The notes under the pieces: generated by a model
The model's input: the letters and a program-made list of their open reading frames with translations, nothing else
The model's database searches: none
Told to the model about the DNA's origin: nothing
Assembly (NCBI RefSeq): GCF_007923445.1
Contig: NZ_VOJI01000021.1
Location: forward strand, 1 to 48,375
Direction: 5' to 3'
Source: Puniceibacterium confluentis
GTDB taxonomy: Bacteria; Pseudomonadota; Alphaproteobacteria; Rhodobacterales; Rhodobacteraceae
Length of the DNA stretch: 48,375 nucleotides
In this document: positions 36,574 to 46,795 of the stretch, piece by piece
Layout of the letters: each line of letters opens with the position of its first letter
How positions within the stretch are numbered: the stretch's first letter is position 1
Program-made: the position numbers and the translations under genes

Positions 36574-36903
36574 ATGCCCTATTTTATCCTCGCAATCGCG
36601 ATCCTGGCGGAAACCATCGCCACCACGGCTCTGCAGGCCAGCCAGCAGTTCACCCGCCCCCTGCCTTCACTGATCGTCGTGTTGGGGTATGGCGTCGCGA
36701 TCTATCTGCTCTCGGTGTCGCTGCGGACCTTTCCGGTCGGCATCGCCTATGCTCTCTGGTCGGGGCTGGGCATTGTCCTCATCGCGGTGATCGGCCTGAT
36801 TGCCTTCGGACAGAGGCTCGATCTGCCGGCCATTCTCGGAATGGGCTTGATCATTGCCGGAATCGCCACCATAAACCTGTTTTCGAGCACTGCGACGCAT
36901 TAG
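36574..36903 (+). CDS. small multidrug resistance (SMR) family transporter
   Basis: A 109-residue, four-helix EmrE/QacE-type protein that exports cationic drugs or guanidinium-type compounds in exchange for protons. The essential Glu is Glu13 in FILAIAILAETIATTALQAS, and the conserved Trp is in IAYALWSGLGIVLIAVIGL. AGAAGGA lies 7 bases before ATG 36574. It is a single gene with no paired SMR partner, so a homodimer is expected. It lies 65 bases before typA on the same strand. Confidence 0.92.
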   Translation: MPYFILAIAILAETIATTALQASQQFTRPLPSLIVVLGYGVAIYLLSVSLRTFPVGIAYALWSGLGIVLIAVIGLIAFGQRLDLPAILGMGLIIAGIATINLFSSTATH

Positions 36904-36968
36904 GGGCTGGCCTTTTGGCGCCCTGGCCGCTAGGCCGCGCGCAACACATCCCAAAAGGCAGACCCGAT

Positions 36969-38786
36969 ATGGACCTTCGCAACGTTGCGATCATCGCTCA
37001 CGTGGACCACGGCAAGACGACGCTGGTGGACGAGCTTCTGAAACAATCCGGCACCTACCGGGAAAACCAGGCCACGACCGAACGGGCGATGGATTCCAAC
37101 GATCTTGAGCGCGAACGCGGCATCACCATTCTTGCCAAGGCCACCTCGGTCGAATGGAAAGGCCACCGCATCAACATCGTCGACACGCCGGGCCACGCCG
37201 ACTTTGGCGGCGAGGTCGAGCGGATCCTGTCGATGGTCGACGGTGTGGTGCTGCTGGTCGACGCCGCCGAAGGCCCGATGCCACAGACGAAATTCGTGAC
37301 CTCCAAGGCACTTGCCCTGGGCCTGCGCCCGATTGTGGTGCTCAACAAGGTCGACAAGCCCGATGCCGAACCGGATCGCGCGCTGGACGAATGCTTTGAC
37401 CTGTTCGCCAACCTCGGCGCTGATGAGGACCAGCTTGATTTCCCGCATCTCTATGCTTCCGGACGCTCCGGCTGGGCCGATGCCGAACTGGACGGGCCGC
37501 GCAAGAACCTTGATGCGCTGTTCAAGCTGATCCTGAATCACGTTCCCGCCCCCAAGCAGCTGAAGCGTCAGGACGAGGATTTCCGGATGCTCGCCACTAC
37601 CCTGGGCAACGACGCCTTTGTCGGCCGCATCCTGACCGGCCGTGTCGAATCGGGCAAGATCAAGGTCGGCGCCACGGTGCAGGCCCTGTCGCGCATCGGC
37701 CAGAAGATCGAACAATTCCGCGTGACCAAGATCACCGCCTTTCGCGGTCTGGGCCAGCAGGACATCGAAGAGGCGATGGCCGGCGACATCGTCAGCCTTG
37801 CCGGCATGACCAAGGCCACCGTGGCCGACACCATCTGTGCACTGGCCGTGGACGAACCGCTCGAGGCGCAGCCGATTGACCCGCCGACGATCACCGTGAC
37901 CTTCGGCATCAACGACAGCCCGCTGGCCGGGCGCGAAGGCAAGAAGGTGCAGTCCCGCGTGATCCGCGAGCGCCTGATGAAAGAGGCCGAATCCAACGTC
38001 GCGATCAAGATTGCCGACACACCGGGTGGTGAAGCCTTCGAAGTGTCCGGGCGTGGCGAACTCCAGATGGGCGTCCTGATCGAAAACATGCGCCGCGAAG
38101 GTTTCGAACTGTCGATCTCGCGTCCGCAGGTCATCACCCGCGACGGCGCGAACGGTGTGGAAGAGCCGATCGAAGAAGTCACCATCGACGTCGATGACGA
38201 ATATTCGGGTGCGGTCATCGAAAAGATCACCGGCAGCCGCAAGGGTGAACTGGTCGAGATGAAGCCGGCCGGCGTCGGCAAGACCCGCATCATCGCGCAT
38301 GTGCCGGCCCGTGGACTGATCGGCTATCACGGCGAATTCCTCACCGACACGCGTGGCACCGGTGTGATGAACCGGGTGTTCCACAGCTGGGCCAAGCACA
38401 AGGGACCGATCCCGGGCCGCCGTGCCGGTGTGCTGATCTCGATGGAAAATGGCACTGCCGTTTCCTATGCGCTCTGGAAGCTCGAGGATCGCGGCAAGTT
38501 CTTCATCGGGGCGCAGACTCCGGTCTATACCGGCATGATCATTGGCGAACATGCCCGCGAGAACGACCTTGAAGTGAACCCGCTCAAGGGCAAGCAGCTG
38601 ACCAACGTCCGGGCCTCCGGCACCGACGAGGCCGTGCGCCTGACCACGCCGGTCACCTTGACGCTGGAACAGGCCATTGCCTACATCAACAACGACGAAC
38701 TGGTCGAAGTCACGCCGACGTCCGTGCGTCTGCGCAAACGCTACCTTGACCCGCATGAGCGCAAGCGGATGGCCAAAACCCTCTAA
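36969..38786 (+). CDS. typA: ribosome-associated GTPase BipA/TypA
   Basis: A 605-residue translational GTPase that acts in ribosome assembly and stress adaptation. Seen: G1 [21 protein letters not shown]2 [15 protein letters not shown]3 [21 protein letters not shown]4 [17 protein letters not shown]-Tu-like domain 2 ([20 protein letters not shown]), the EF-G C-like [20 protein letters not shown], and the TypA-specific C-terminus ([20 protein letters not shown]-like: [20 protein letters not shown]). ATG 36969 with AAGG upstream gives the standard start. Its stop overlaps the end of the MOSC gene on the opposite strand by four bases. Confidence 0.97.
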   Translation: MDLRNVAIIAHVDHGKTTLVDELLKQSGTYRENQATTERAMDSNDLERERGITILAKATSVEWKGHRINIVDTPGHADFGGEVERILSMVDGVVLLVDAAEGPMPQTKFVTSKALALGLRPIVVLNKVDKPDAEPDRALDECFDLFANLGADEDQLDFPHLYASGRSGWADAELDGPRKNLDALFKLILNHVPAPKQLKRQDEDFRMLATTLGNDAFVGRILTGRVESGKIKVGATVQALSRIGQKIEQFRVTKITAFRGLGQQDIEEAMAGDIVSLAGMTKATVADTICALAVDEPLEAQPIDPPTITVTFGINDSPLAGREGKKVQSRVIRERLMKEAESNVAIKIADTPGGEAFEVSGRGELQMGVLIENMRREGFELSISRPQVITRDGANGVEEPIEEVTIDVDDEYSGAVIEKITGSRKGELVEMKPAGVGKTRIIAHVPARGLIGYHGEFLTDTRGTGVMNRVFHSWAKHKGPIPGRRAGVLISMENGTAVSYALWKLEDRGKFFIGAQTPVYTGMIIGEHARENDLEVNPLKGKQLTNVRASGTDEAVRLTTPVTLTLEQAIAYINNDELVEVTPTSVRLRKRYLDPHERKRMAKTL

Positions 38787-39244
38787 TCGTTCAGAACAAC
38801 ACTGTCCCCGCGTGCGATGCGCCCGGGGACGGTGACCGATGCACACCAGCCTCCGTGCCCGCGCATGGCGTTGTACATCCCGCGTCCCAGCATGGTTTCC
38901 ATCCGCGAACACGGCGCGCAGGGACCGGTGATTTCGATCACCGCCGCTCCAAGACAGACAGACGCCCCCCGCAATGCCGAGAGATTGATGCCCGCGACCA
39001 CGATGTTGCGGCGCAGCATCTGTGGCGTGACCTCCGCCAGCCCGGCCAGGGCGGCGATGACAGGAAGATGTTCGGCCTGGAGCAGCGTCAGGGCACGTTT
39101 GCCGGGCCGCGCGTGATCCCCCTCCAGACCGGAGTCCGACAGAGCGCAGGACTCGACGTCTCGCAGGTCGGCCAGCCGCGCGGCGCGCACTCCGATCCAG
39201 ACGATCCGCCCCGGCGCGTGGTGACGCCGAAGCAGGTCGCGCAT
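38783..39244 (-). CDS. MOSC-domain protein
   Basis: A 153-residue stand-alone MOSC domain, the sulfur-carrier domain named after molybdenum cofactor sulfurase. GLEGDHARPGKRALTLLQAE is the characteristic opening with LxGD, and the conserved Cys is in ITGPCAPCSRMETMLG. The protein ends in a VTVPGRIARGDSV barrel strand. Such proteins hold a persulfide on Cys or bind a metal-sulfur cofactor; a partner cannot be identified. The start is uncertain (ATG 39244 chosen; TTG 39256 is possible and lies closer to AGGG). It is the last gene of an alaS-DUF1330-MOSC run on the minus strand. Confidence 0.85.
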   Translation of the reverse strand: MRDLLRRHHAPGRIVWIGVRAARLADLRDVESCALSDSGLEGDHARPGKRALTLLQAEHLPVIAALAGLAEVTPQMLRRNIVVAGINLSALRGASVCLGAAVIEITGPCAPCSRMETMLGRGMYNAMRGHGGWCASVTVPGRIARGDSVVLND

Positions 39245-39260
39245 CAGCAAGGCCAAGGCC

Positions 39261-39548
39261 CTATTCGGTGATCTCGACGATGATCAGATCGCGTTCCGAG
39301 GCATCGCGCGCATGGTCAAGCGCCTCCTGATACGCGGGAGAGTGATAGCAGGTCTCGGCCGCCTCGACGCTCGGGAACCGGGCAACCACATGGCGCGCGC
39401 GTTCCTTTCCCTCGAGCGTCACATACTTGCCGCCGCGGGCGATGAAACTGCCGCCATGGGCGGCAATCGCGGGCCCTGCGAGTTTGGCGTATTTGCCATA
39501 GGCTTCGGCGTCGGTCACATGCACATGTGCGATCCAGAGTGCGGGCAT
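39261..39548 (-). CDS. DUF1330 family protein
   Basis: A 95-residue protein with the dimeric alpha-beta barrel fold. Family pattern seen: WIAHVHVTDAEAYGKYAKLA opening, GGSFIARGGKYVTLEG, then VVARFPSVEAAETCYHSPAY and EALDHARDASERDLIIVE, the usual DUF1330 layout. Biochemical role is unknown in the family. It starts three bases after the alaS stop, and the MOSC gene follows within a few bases, so all three appear cotranscribed. No link to tRNA charging is evident. Confidence 0.88.
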   Translation of the reverse strand: MPALWIAHVHVTDAEAYGKYAKLAGPAIAAHGGSFIARGGKYVTLEGKERARHVVARFPSVEAAETCYHSPAYQEALDHARDASERDLIIVEITE

Positions 39549-39551
39549 AGC

Positions 39552-42212
39552 TTATCCTTCCAGAATCTTTGCCGCAGCGGCGATCGCGCCAACGGCATTT
39601 TCCGCGCTGGCTCCACCGCCCTGCGCCATGTCCGGGCGGCCACCGCCGCCCTTGCCCCCCAGCTCGGTGACTGCCGCGCGCAACAGGTCAACCGCTGACA
39701 GCCGGGCTTTCAGATCATCCGTGACCCCTGCCGCCACGGCCGCCTTGCCGCCGGTATCGGCGATCAGCAGCACCGCGCCCGAACCCAGCCGCGCCTTGTG
39801 TTCGTCGATCAGCGGCGGCAGATCCTTGCCCGACACGCCGCTGAGAACCTGGGCCACAAAGCGCACGCCGTTGATGGTCTGTGCTTCGACATCATTGCCC
39901 TGCCCCGTTCCACCGGACATGGCGATATCCCGGCGCAGCTGCGACACTTCGTTGCTCAGGGTCCGGCGTTCGTCCAGCAACGCCTGAACACGTTTCACGG
40001 CCTCTGGCCCGGTGACCTTGAGCATCGTTTCGATATCTGCCAGCGCCTTGTCGCGGCTGCGCAGTTCCGCCATGGCCAGCGCGCCGGTCAGCGCCTCGAT
40101 CCGCCGCACCCCGGCCGACGATGCCGTCTCCGAGGTCAGGGCGAACATCCCGATGTCGCCGGTGCGCCGCACATGGGTGCCGCCGCACAGTTCCAGCGAA
40201 TAGGTTGCCCCATCGCTGCCCTTGCCCGAGCCCGGCAGGGCACCCATCGACACCACCCGGACCTCGTCGCCGTATTTCTCGCCAAACAGCGCCTGCGCAC
40301 CGATCGCGCGCGCATCGTCCGGTGTCATGATCCGCGTGTCCACAGGACTGTTCTGGCGGACGTATTCGTTCACCTCGGCTTCGACCTGCGCGATCTCGGC
40401 GGGGGTCAGCGCCTTGCCGTGGGAAAAGTCAAAGCGCAGCCGGTCGGGCGCATTGAGCGAGCCGCGCTGCGCCACATGGTCCCCGAGCGCGCGGCGCAGG
40501 GCCTCGTGCAGCAGGTGCGTGGCCGAATGATTTGCGCGGATCGACGTGCGGCGTGCATGATCCACCGTCAGAACCGCCGCTTGCCCCGGCTTCATCTCTC
40601 CCTCGGACACTTCGGCGAAATGGATGAACACCCCGGCCACCTTCTTGGTGTCGGTGATCCTTGCCACACCCGCCTCGGTCTTCAGGACACCCTCGTCGCC
40701 GACCTGACCGCCGCTTTCGCCGTAAAAAGGCGTCTGGTTCAGCACGATCTGCACCGTGTCTCCGGCGCTTGCCGCCGAGACCGTGCCGCCGTCCTTGACC
40801 AAGGCCAATATCTGGCCTTCGGCGGTTTCCGTGTCATAGCCGAGGAAATCCGTGGCACCGTGCTTTTCCGCCAGATCGAACCAGATCGTTGCGTCCGCCG
40901 CCTCTCCCGAGCCGGACCAGGCCGCGCGGGCCTTGGCCTTCTGTTCGGCCATCGCGGCATCAAAGCCCTGGGTTTCGACCGTGCGGCCGCGTTCGCGCAT
41001 GGCATCCTGCGTGAGATCAAGCGGAAAGCCGTAGGTGTCATACAGCTTGAACGCCGCAGCACCTGGCAGCGCGTCCCCTTCGCCCAGGCCGGCAAGTTCG
41101 TCGTCCAGCAGCTTGAGGCCGCGGTCCAGGGTCTGCTTGAACCGCGTCTCCTCGAGCCGCAGCGTCTCCTGGATCAATGCCTGTGCCCGGCCCAGTTCGG
41201 GATAGGCTGCGCCCATCTGGCGCACCAGCGCCGGCACCAGCTTGTGCATCACCGGATCCTGCGAGCCCAGCATATGCGCATGTCGCATCGCCCGGCGCAT
41301 GATCCGCCGCAACACGTAGCCCCGGCCATCGTTGGACGGCATCACCCCGTCCGCGATCAGGAACGAGGTCGAGCGCAGATGGTCGGCAATGACCCGATGG
41401 TGGGTCTTGCCCGGACCGTCGGGATCGCTGGACGTGGCGTCCGCCGAAGCCTCGATCAGGCTGCGCATCAGGTCGGTTGCATAGTTGTCGTTGGTGCCCT
41501 GCAACAGGGCTGCAACCCGCTCGATCCCCATGCCGGTGTCGATCGACTGCGCGGCCAGTTCCTTGCGACTGCCGTCTTCGAACTGCTCGTATTGCATGAA
41601 CACGAGGTTCCAGATCTCGACAAAGCGGTCACCATCTTCGTCGGGGCTGCCCGGAGGCCCGCCCCAGATATGGTCGCCGTGGTCGTAAAATATCTCGGTG
41701 CAGGGGCCGCAGGGACCGGTCGGGCCCATCATCCAGAAGTTGTCGTTGGTGGCGATGCGGATGATCCGGTCTTCGGGTACGCCGGTCTTCTTCCAGATCT
41801 CCACCGCTTCATCGTCGGTATGATAGACCGTGACCAGCAGGCGTTTCCTGTCGATGCCAAGGTCCCTGGTGATCAGCTCCCAGGCAAAGGGGATCGCTTC
41901 ATTCTTGAAGTAATCGCCAAAGCTGAAATTGCCCATCATTTCAAAAAACGTGTGGTGGCGCGCGGTGTAGCCGACATTGTCCAGATCGTTGTGCTTGCCG
42001 CCCGCGCGCACACATTTCTGTGCCGTGGTGGCGCGGGTGTAGTCCCGGCGTTCAACCCCGGTAAACAGGTTCTTGAACTGCACCATGCCCGAATTTGCAA
42101 ACATCAGCGTCGGATCGTTGCGCGGGACCAGAGGGCTCGACGGCACAACCGTGTGTCCCTGTTTCTCGAAATAGCTCAGGAAAGTCGAGCGGATGTCGTT
42201 CAGGCTGGGCAT
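39552..42212 (-). CDS. alaS: alanyl-tRNA synthetase
   Basis: An 886-residue class II synthetase that charges tRNA-Ala. Seen: the N-terminal catalytic domain from [20 protein letters not shown] with motif 2/3 sequences ([40 protein letters not shown]), the editing domain with HxxxH ([15 protein letters not shown]) and CxxxH ([16 protein letters not shown]), and the C-terminal C-Ala region ending [15 protein letters not shown]. Length is standard. A 300-bp gap separates it from the recA stop, with the recA terminator in between. Confidence 0.98.
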   Translation of the reverse strand: MPSLNDIRSTFLSYFEKQGHTVVPSSPLVPRNDPTLMFANSGMVQFKNLFTGVERRDYTRATTAQKCVRAGGKHNDLDNVGYTARHHTFFEMMGNFSFGDYFKNEAIPFAWELITRDLGIDRKRLLVTVYHTDDEAVEIWKKTGVPEDRIIRIATNDNFWMMGPTGPCGPCTEIFYDHGDHIWGGPPGSPDEDGDRFVEIWNLVFMQYEQFEDGSRKELAAQSIDTGMGIERVAALLQGTNDNYATDLMRSLIEASADATSSDPDGPGKTHHRVIADHLRSTSFLIADGVMPSNDGRGYVLRRIMRRAMRHAHMLGSQDPVMHKLVPALVRQMGAAYPELGRAQALIQETLRLEETRFKQTLDRGLKLLDDELAGLGEGDALPGAAAFKLYDTYGFPLDLTQDAMRERGRTVETQGFDAAMAEQKAKARAAWSGSGEAADATIWFDLAEKHGATDFLGYDTETAEGQILALVKDGGTVSAASAGDTVQIVLNQTPFYGESGGQVGDEGVLKTEAGVARITDTKKVAGVFIHFAEVSEGEMKPGQAAVLTVDHARRTSIRANHSATHLLHEALRRALGDHVAQRGSLNAPDRLRFDFSHGKALTPAEIAQVEAEVNEYVRQNSPVDTRIMTPDDARAIGAQALFGEKYGDEVRVVSMGALPGSGKGSDGATYSLELCGGTHVRRTGDIGMFALTSETASSAGVRRIEALTGALAMAELRSRDKALADIETMLKVTGPEAVKRVQALLDERRTLSNEVSQLRRDIAMSGGTGQGNDVEAQTINGVRFVAQVLSGVSGKDLPPLIDEHKARLGSGAVLLIADTGGKAAVAAGVTDDLKARLSAVDLLRAAVTELGGKGGGGRPDMAQGGGASAENAVGAIAAAAKILEG

Positions 42213-42512
42213 CTGGTAAGGTCACTTCCGGATCATGATGACAAGGTTCGCGCAGGTGTATCGCCGCACCTGCCGCCTGTCCATAAGCCTATGACCGTGA
42301 TCTGCCCTGTTGTGGGGGCCATTGCGCTGCTGCACACCGCCGGTGGCGGCGGGACTCCGGGAAACCGCCTTGTAACGGCGGCGTCGGCATCACATGCCGG
42401 AGCAACGCAAAAGGCGCCCCACGCAGGGGCGCCCGATCCGTGTCTTTTCCGTCCCGGACATGGCCGCCGGAGGCTTCAGAGGCCGCCGGGGAAACCGCGC
42501 CCCGACGGGGTG
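42213..42512 (-). other. intergenic region between recA and alaS
   Basis: 300 bp without a gene. It holds the recA terminator (42409-42434) and, nearer alaS, a 7-bp inverted repeat GCAGGTG (42252-42258) with CACCTGC (42267-42273) in the alaS leader. It presumably also holds the alaS promoter, which I cannot place with confidence. Confidence 0.5.
42409..42434 (-). terminator. Rho-independent terminator after recA
   Basis: On the minus strand, GGCGCCCC pairs with GGGGCGCC across the loop TGCGT (stem arms 42413-42420 and 42426-42433 of the plus strand). It is followed by TTTT. It lies about 80 bases after the recA stop. Confidence 0.85.
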
Positions 42513-43592
42513 TCAGCCATCCACAAGGTCGCCGTCACCGCTGTCCGAGTCCTCTGACATGTGAAAATCCAGCCCGTGAGCCGCCCGGATCTTGTCTTCG
42601 ATCTCGTTGGCGACTCGGCTGTTTTCCTTCAGGAAGGTCTTGGCATTTTCGCGCCCCTGCCCGATCCTCTCGTCGCCGTAGGAATACCAGGCACCGGACT
42701 TGTCAACGACACCGGCCTTGACACCCAGATCCAGCAACTCGCCGGTTTTCGAGATTCCCTCGCCATACATGATGTCGAACTCGACCTGCTTGAAGGGCGG
42801 CGCCACCTTGTTCTTGACCACCTTCACGCGGGTCGCGTTCCCCACAACCTCATCCCGGTCCTTGATGGCGCCGATGCGGCGGATATCCAGACGGACCGAG
42901 CTGTAAAACTTCAGGGCGTTGCCGCCGGTGGTGGTTTCCGGCGAGCCAAACATCACGCCGATCTTCATGCGGATCTGGTTGATGAAGATCACCATGCAAT
43001 TCGACCGGCTGATGGAGCCGGTGAGCTTGCGCATGGCCTGGCTCATGAGACGGGCATGCACCCCCACCGAGGAATCCCCCATGTCCCCTTCGAGTTCGGA
43101 CTTGGGGGTCAGCGCCGCGACCGAGTCGACGACAACCAGACTGACCGCGCCCGACCGCACCAGCGTATCGACAATTTCCAGCGCCTGTTCGCCGGTGTCG
43201 GGCTGCGAGATCAGCAGTTCGTCCAGATCGACCCCAAGCTTGCGGGCATAAAGCGGATCAAGCGCGTGCTCCGCGTCGACAAAGGCACAGACGCCGCCTT
43301 TTTTCTGCTCTTCCGCCACGCAATGCAGGGTCAGGGTGGTCTTGCCCGAAGATTCCGGGCCGTAGATTTCGATGATGCGCCCCTTGGGCAGACCGCCGAT
43401 GCCAAGCGCGATGTCCAGACCAAGCGACCCTGTGGAGGTCGATTCAATGTCCTTGATGACATTGTCGCCGCCCAGCTTCATGATCGACCCCTTGCCGAAC
43501 TGCCGTTCGATCTGCGCCAGAGCGCTGTCGAGCGCCTTTTGCTTGTCCGCGGTCTTCTTGCTATCCATTGTCAAAAGATCTGCCGTTGCCAT
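42513..43592 (-). CDS. recA: recombinase RecA
   Basis: A 359-residue DNA strand-exchange protein that also triggers LexA self-cleavage. Seen: Walker [38 protein letters not shown] (Walker B region), [20 protein letters not shown] (L2 loop start, DNA binding) and the acidic C-terminal tail ending [17 protein letters not shown] 43592 ([18 protein letters not shown]) is preferred: AAGGA is 10 bases upstream, and homologues begin the same way. Earlier in-frame ATGs at 43601 and 43622 are badly placed. An SOS box 52 bases upstream supports LexA control. Confidence 0.98.
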   Translation of the reverse strand: MATADLLTMDSKKTADKQKALDSALAQIERQFGKGSIMKLGGDNVIKDIESTSTGSLGLDIALGIGGLPKGRIIEIYGPESSGKTTLTLHCVAEEQKKGGVCAFVDAEHALDPLYARKLGVDLDELLISQPDTGEQALEIVDTLVRSGAVSLVVVDSVAALTPKSELEGDMGDSSVGVHARLMSQAMRKLTGSISRSNCMVIFINQIRMKIGVMFGSPETTTGGNALKFYSSVRLDIRRIGAIKDRDEVVGNATRVKVVKNKVAPPFKQVEFDIMYGEGISKTGELLDLGVKAGVVDKSGAWYSYGDERIGQGRENAKTFLKENSRVANEIEDKIRAAHGLDFHMSEDSDSGDGDLVDG

Positions 43593-43644
43593 GTTTTCCA
43601 TGTCCTTATTCCACACCCGCATGCGGGCGACAATCGCTGCTTTC

Positions 43645-43659
43645 GTTCACCTCTTGTTC
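43645..43659 (-). promoter_or_regulatory. LexA SOS box upstream of recA
   Basis: GTTCACCTCTTGTTC is an exact GTTC-N7-GTTC (GAAC-N7-GAAC on the coding strand), the alphaproteobacterial LexA motif. It lies 52 bases before the recA start. Confidence 0.88.
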
Positions 43660-43773
43660 TCGACTATATGAGATCAAAAAGAGAACATATCAAGGTAAAT
43701 TTTCCTCGTTCCACTTTTGCGGGATTTTGTTAAAGAGTGGTTTACGCCACTGTTTCGACTGCGGAGATGACAA

Positions 43774-44379
43774 TTGCTGGTATTCTGGAAACAGCGGCTG
43801 GTCTTTCTGGCGGTGCCGAAGACCGGGACCACCGCATATGAGACAGCCCTTGCGCCTCATGCCTCGGTGAGCGTGCTGGATCCGCCAGAGCTCAAGCATG
43901 CGCCGGTCTATCGCTACAACCGTTTCTTCCGTCCGATGTTCGAGAAGATGGGTGCCGGGCAGATGGACGTGATCGCGGTGATCCGTGAACCGGTGAGCTG
44001 GCTCGGCAGCTGGTACCGTTACCGTCAGCGCCCGTTTCTAGACGGCAAGCCGACGTCAACCAGGGATCTGAGCTTTGACGCATTCGTCGAGGCCTATACC
44101 CGCGGCGATCAGCCGGCCTTTGCCAACGTGGGCAGTCAGTCGAAATTTGTCGAGCCGCGCCCGAACGGGACCGGCGTCACGCACTTGTTTCAGTACGAAA
44201 ACCAGGCCGCGCTGGTGGCGTTTCTTGAGGACAGGCTGAAGGTGCGTCTGGACCTGCCGCGCAGCAATGTCTCGCTCTCTGCTCCGCTGTCATTGTCACC
44301 GCGCATCGACGCCAGGCTGCGGCGCAAGAATGCCGACGACTTTGCCCTCTGGAGTGCGGCCGGTCAGCTCAGTTGTTGA
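43774..44379 (+). CDS. sulfotransferase-like P-loop protein
   Basis: A 201-residue protein with the PAPS-dependent sulfotransferase signature: VFLAVPKTGTTAYETALAPH is the 5'-phosphosulfate-binding loop after the first strand, and IAVIREPVSWLGSWYRYRQR is the 3'-phosphate-binding motif. It lacks a longer acceptor-recognition domain, and the acceptor is unknown. The start is TTG 43774, with GGAGA a few bases upstream; no ATG would keep the first strand. It is divergent from recA and its stop overlaps the cckA-like gene end by 16 bases on the opposite strand. Confidence 0.8.
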   Translation: MLVFWKQRLVFLAVPKTGTTAYETALAPHASVSVLDPPELKHAPVYRYNRFFRPMFEKMGAGQMDVIAVIREPVSWLGSWYRYRQRPFLDGKPTSTRDLSFDAFVEAYTRGDQPAFANVGSQSKFVEPRPNGTGVTHLFQYENQAALVAFLEDRLKVRLDLPRSNVSLSAPLSLSPRIDARLRRKNADDFALWSAAGQLSC

Positions 44380-46670
44380 TAAACTGTGTCTGTCAACTCA
44401 TTCAGGGAAAAGGGTTTTGGCAGGAACACCGAATTCGGGATCCGGTTCTTGTCATCGCCAAAGACCTCTTCGGCATACCCTGACACGAAAACCACCTTCA
44501 CGTCCGGCCGTGCCTCCAGGGCCTGCCGGACCCAGGTCGGACCATCCATGCCGGGCATCACCACATCTGTGACAAAGATGTCGACCAGCAGGCCCTGGTC
44601 CGCCAGGGTCTGCAACGCATCCTCTGCGGATTCGGCTTCGATGACGGTATAGCCGCGCAGGCGCAGGGCGCGCGAGGCAAAGGCGCGCACCGGCGCTTCG
44701 TCCTCTACCAGCAGAACGACGCCATTGCCCTGGCAGACCTTGGTTCTGGTCGGTTTATGTACCGGTTGCTCGGCGGCTGACTGGGCAATCTCGTGGCTGG
44801 GAAACAGCAGGGTAAAGCAACTTCCTGAACCGACAACGCTGTCGACAAAAATGAAACCGCCGGTCTGTTTCACAATGCCGTAGACGGTGGACAGGCCCAG
44901 ACCGGTGCCTTCGCCGGTGCGCTTGGTGGTGAAAAAGGGTTCAAACACCTTTTGCAGCTTGTCCGTCGGAATGCCTTCCCCGGCATCCGTGACCTTGACC
45001 GACACATAGGACCCCGGCGCCACCACGGCCCGGTCGCGGGTCAGCGGTTGCTTCAGCACCAGTCGCTCTGTCTCGATCACGATGGCGCCACCGCGCGGCA
45101 TTGCGTCCCGCGCGTTCACGACGAGGTTCATCATCACCTGTTCGAGCTGCCGCTTGTCACCGCGAATGGGGGGCAGCACGGGATCATGCCGCAGCGTGAG
45201 AGACACCTTTTCGCCGACCAGACGGTTGAGCAGATGTGTCAGATCGGACAATGCGTCCCGCAGGTCGAGCACTTCGGGGCGCAACGTCTGCTTGCGCGAA
45301 AACGCCAGCAGCTGGCCCACCAGCGCCGCGGCGCGGTTGGCGTTCTGGTTGATCTGCACCAGGTCGCCGTAATCCGGGTCGCCCTGATCGTGGCGCAGCA
45401 GCAGCAAATCGCAATGCCCGGAAATGGCCGTCAGCAGATTGTTGAAATCATGCGCAATTCCGCCGGCCAGCTGGCCGATGGCCTGCATCTTCTGGCTTTG
45501 CACGAACTGCGCTTCGAGTGTCTTGAGTTCGGTCGCATCGTTCAGGACCGCGACCAGCACCGGTTGCCCCAGCTCCATGACCCGGTTCAATGTCACCTGT
45601 ACAAACACTTCGCGGTCCGAGCGGGTGAGGCGCAGAAATTCGGACCGGTTCAGGCTGCGTCCCGCTGCGGCGTCCTCCAGCCAGCCGCGGATGGAGCGTC
45701 CCAGCCCCTCCATGAATTCCGACATGGCACGGTCGTCGGTCGAATCCGTGTCCAGAAGCTTGCGCGCCTCGCGGTTCGACCGCGTGATCAAACCGTCCTG
45801 TCCAAGCTTGAGAAGCGCCACCGGCAGCGTTTCGAAATCGGTGTCCGGATCCGGCGGTCCGGCGGTTTCGGGTACGGCGAGCAACACCAGTTCCTGCCGC
45901 CCGGGTCCGGCATCGACCTGACTGATGAGGTAGGGGCAGGCGCCGGTCCGGGTCATCACATCATTCGGCGCGCCCGTGCGCAGCGGCAGATCGGGAATGA
46001 CCTCTTCCAGCCGCTTGGGGCGTTTGCCGATCAGGATACGCGCCGCCTCGTTCATCGACAGGATTGCGCCGTTGCGCCCCAGCGTCAGGACCGGCACCTG
46101 CGGACCGTAACCCGCCGCGGCATTGGCGGCGCTTTCATCAAAGAACTCGACCCGCCACAGGATGCAGCGTTCCAGCATGCCGCGCGCGCTCATCCGGATG
46201 TGTCCGCCGCGCACCGGTACATCCTCGGTCGCCACAACAGTGTCCCTGGCTCCGGACTGCAACCGGTACAGCACCCCTGCCGGATTGGCCAGGACCGGCC
46301 GCAGCGCCGCGGCGATGGTCTGGTCGCCTTCGACGGCATAACGACTGCGGGCCGAGGCATTGGTGTAGATGATGGCGCCGTCATCATCGGTGATGATGCA
46401 GGCCGCACTGTCGCGTTCGACAAAATCCGAAATGGTCCGGAACATCCTGTTGCGCGACCAGAGCGACCACAGCATCAGCAAGCCGCTGGCCAGCGCCATG
46501 ACCACGAACGCCGCGCCGGACGCCAGCAGCCCGAAACGGACTGCGTCACCGGGCGCCAGCAACGCACCCAGAAAACTGAGACCGGAAAGCGCCAGCACAA
46601 GGACCAACCGCCACAGCATGCCACGTCGGCGTGGTCCCGTTCCCTGAGTTGACAGCGTGGCGTCAAACAC
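44364..46670 (-). CDS. cckA: CckA-type hybrid histidine kinase
   Basis: A 768-residue membrane sensor kinase of the CckA family, which feeds phosphate through ChpT to the master regulator CtrA. Seen in order: two transmembrane helices (about 18-70), PAS-like modules (about 75-370), a dimerisation/H-box [20 protein letters not shown] with phospho-acceptor His407, the ATPase domain ([46 protein letters not shown]), and a receiver domain with Asp702 in [17 protein letters not shown] and Lys in [16 protein letters not shown] 46670 with GGAAGG upstream is preferred; GTG 46712 is also in frame. A consensus CtrA box lies 50 bases upstream. The window has no ctrA or chpT. Confidence 0.92.
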   Translation of the reverse strand: MFDATLSTQGTGPRRRGMLWRLVLVLALSGLSFLGALLAPGDAVRFGLLASGAAFVVMALASGLLMLWSLWSRNRMFRTISDFVERDSAACIITDDDGAIIYTNASARSRYAVEGDQTIAAALRPVLANPAGVLYRLQSGARDTVVATEDVPVRGGHIRMSARGMLERCILWRVEFFDESAANAAAGYGPQVPVLTLGRNGAILSMNEAARILIGKRPKRLEEVIPDLPLRTGAPNDVMTRTGACPYLISQVDAGPGRQELVLLAVPETAGPPDPDTDFETLPVALLKLGQDGLITRSNREARKLLDTDSTDDRAMSEFMEGLGRSIRGWLEDAAAGRSLNRSEFLRLTRSDREVFVQVTLNRVMELGQPVLVAVLNDATELKTLEAQFVQSQKMQAIGQLAGGIAHDFNNLLTAISGHCDLLLLRHDQGDPDYGDLVQINQNANRAAALVGQLLAFSRKQTLRPEVLDLRDALSDLTHLLNRLVGEKVSLTLRHDPVLPPIRGDKRQLEQVMMNLVVNARDAMPRGGAIVIETERLVLKQPLTRDRAVVAPGSYVSVKVTDAGEGIPTDKLQKVFEPFFTTKRTGEGTGLGLSTVYGIVKQTGGFIFVDSVVGSGSCFTLLFPSHEIAQSAAEQPVHKPTRTKVCQGNGVVLLVEDEAPVRAFASRALRLRGYTVIEAESAEDALQTLADQGLLVDIFVTDVVMPGMDGPTWVRQALEARPDVKVVFVSGYAEEVFGDDKNRIPNSVFLPKPFSLNELTDTVYQQLS

Positions 46671-46720
46671 TCTGCATCGACCTTCCGCATTATTGCCGTC
46701 ACAGAGTAGCACCGAGAAAG

Positions 46721-46736
46721 GTTAACCCCTGCTTAA
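46721..46736 (-). promoter_or_regulatory. consensus CtrA binding site upstream of cckA-like gene
   Basis: On the minus strand the sequence TTAAGCAGGGGTTAAC is an exact TTAA-N7-TTAAC, the full CtrA consensus known from Caulobacter. It lies about 50 bases before the GTG start of the CckA-type kinase. TTAA is rare in this GC-rich sequence, so a chance match of this quality at this place is unlikely. Confidence 0.7.
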
Positions 46737-46795
46737 GCTCAAATATCGCGCTCAGGTTGAGTATGTGGCAGAATCGCGGCGACGCAAGGTTTAGG

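Noticed and set aside
34650-36575. A 641-codon frame opposite the MttB-like gene
   Set aside because: Its composition (Gly, Arg, His, Val) is that of a shadow frame, and it covers the whole coding strand gene.
36930-38912. A 660-codon frame opposite typA
   Set aside because: It is the codon-bias shadow of typA, with no motif and no ribosome binding site.
39798-42557. A 919-codon open frame on the plus strand opposite alaS
   Set aside because: It is antisense to a highly conserved gene, rich in Arg, His, Gln and Gly, and has no family motif; long antisense frames are expected in GC-rich DNA with biased codon use.
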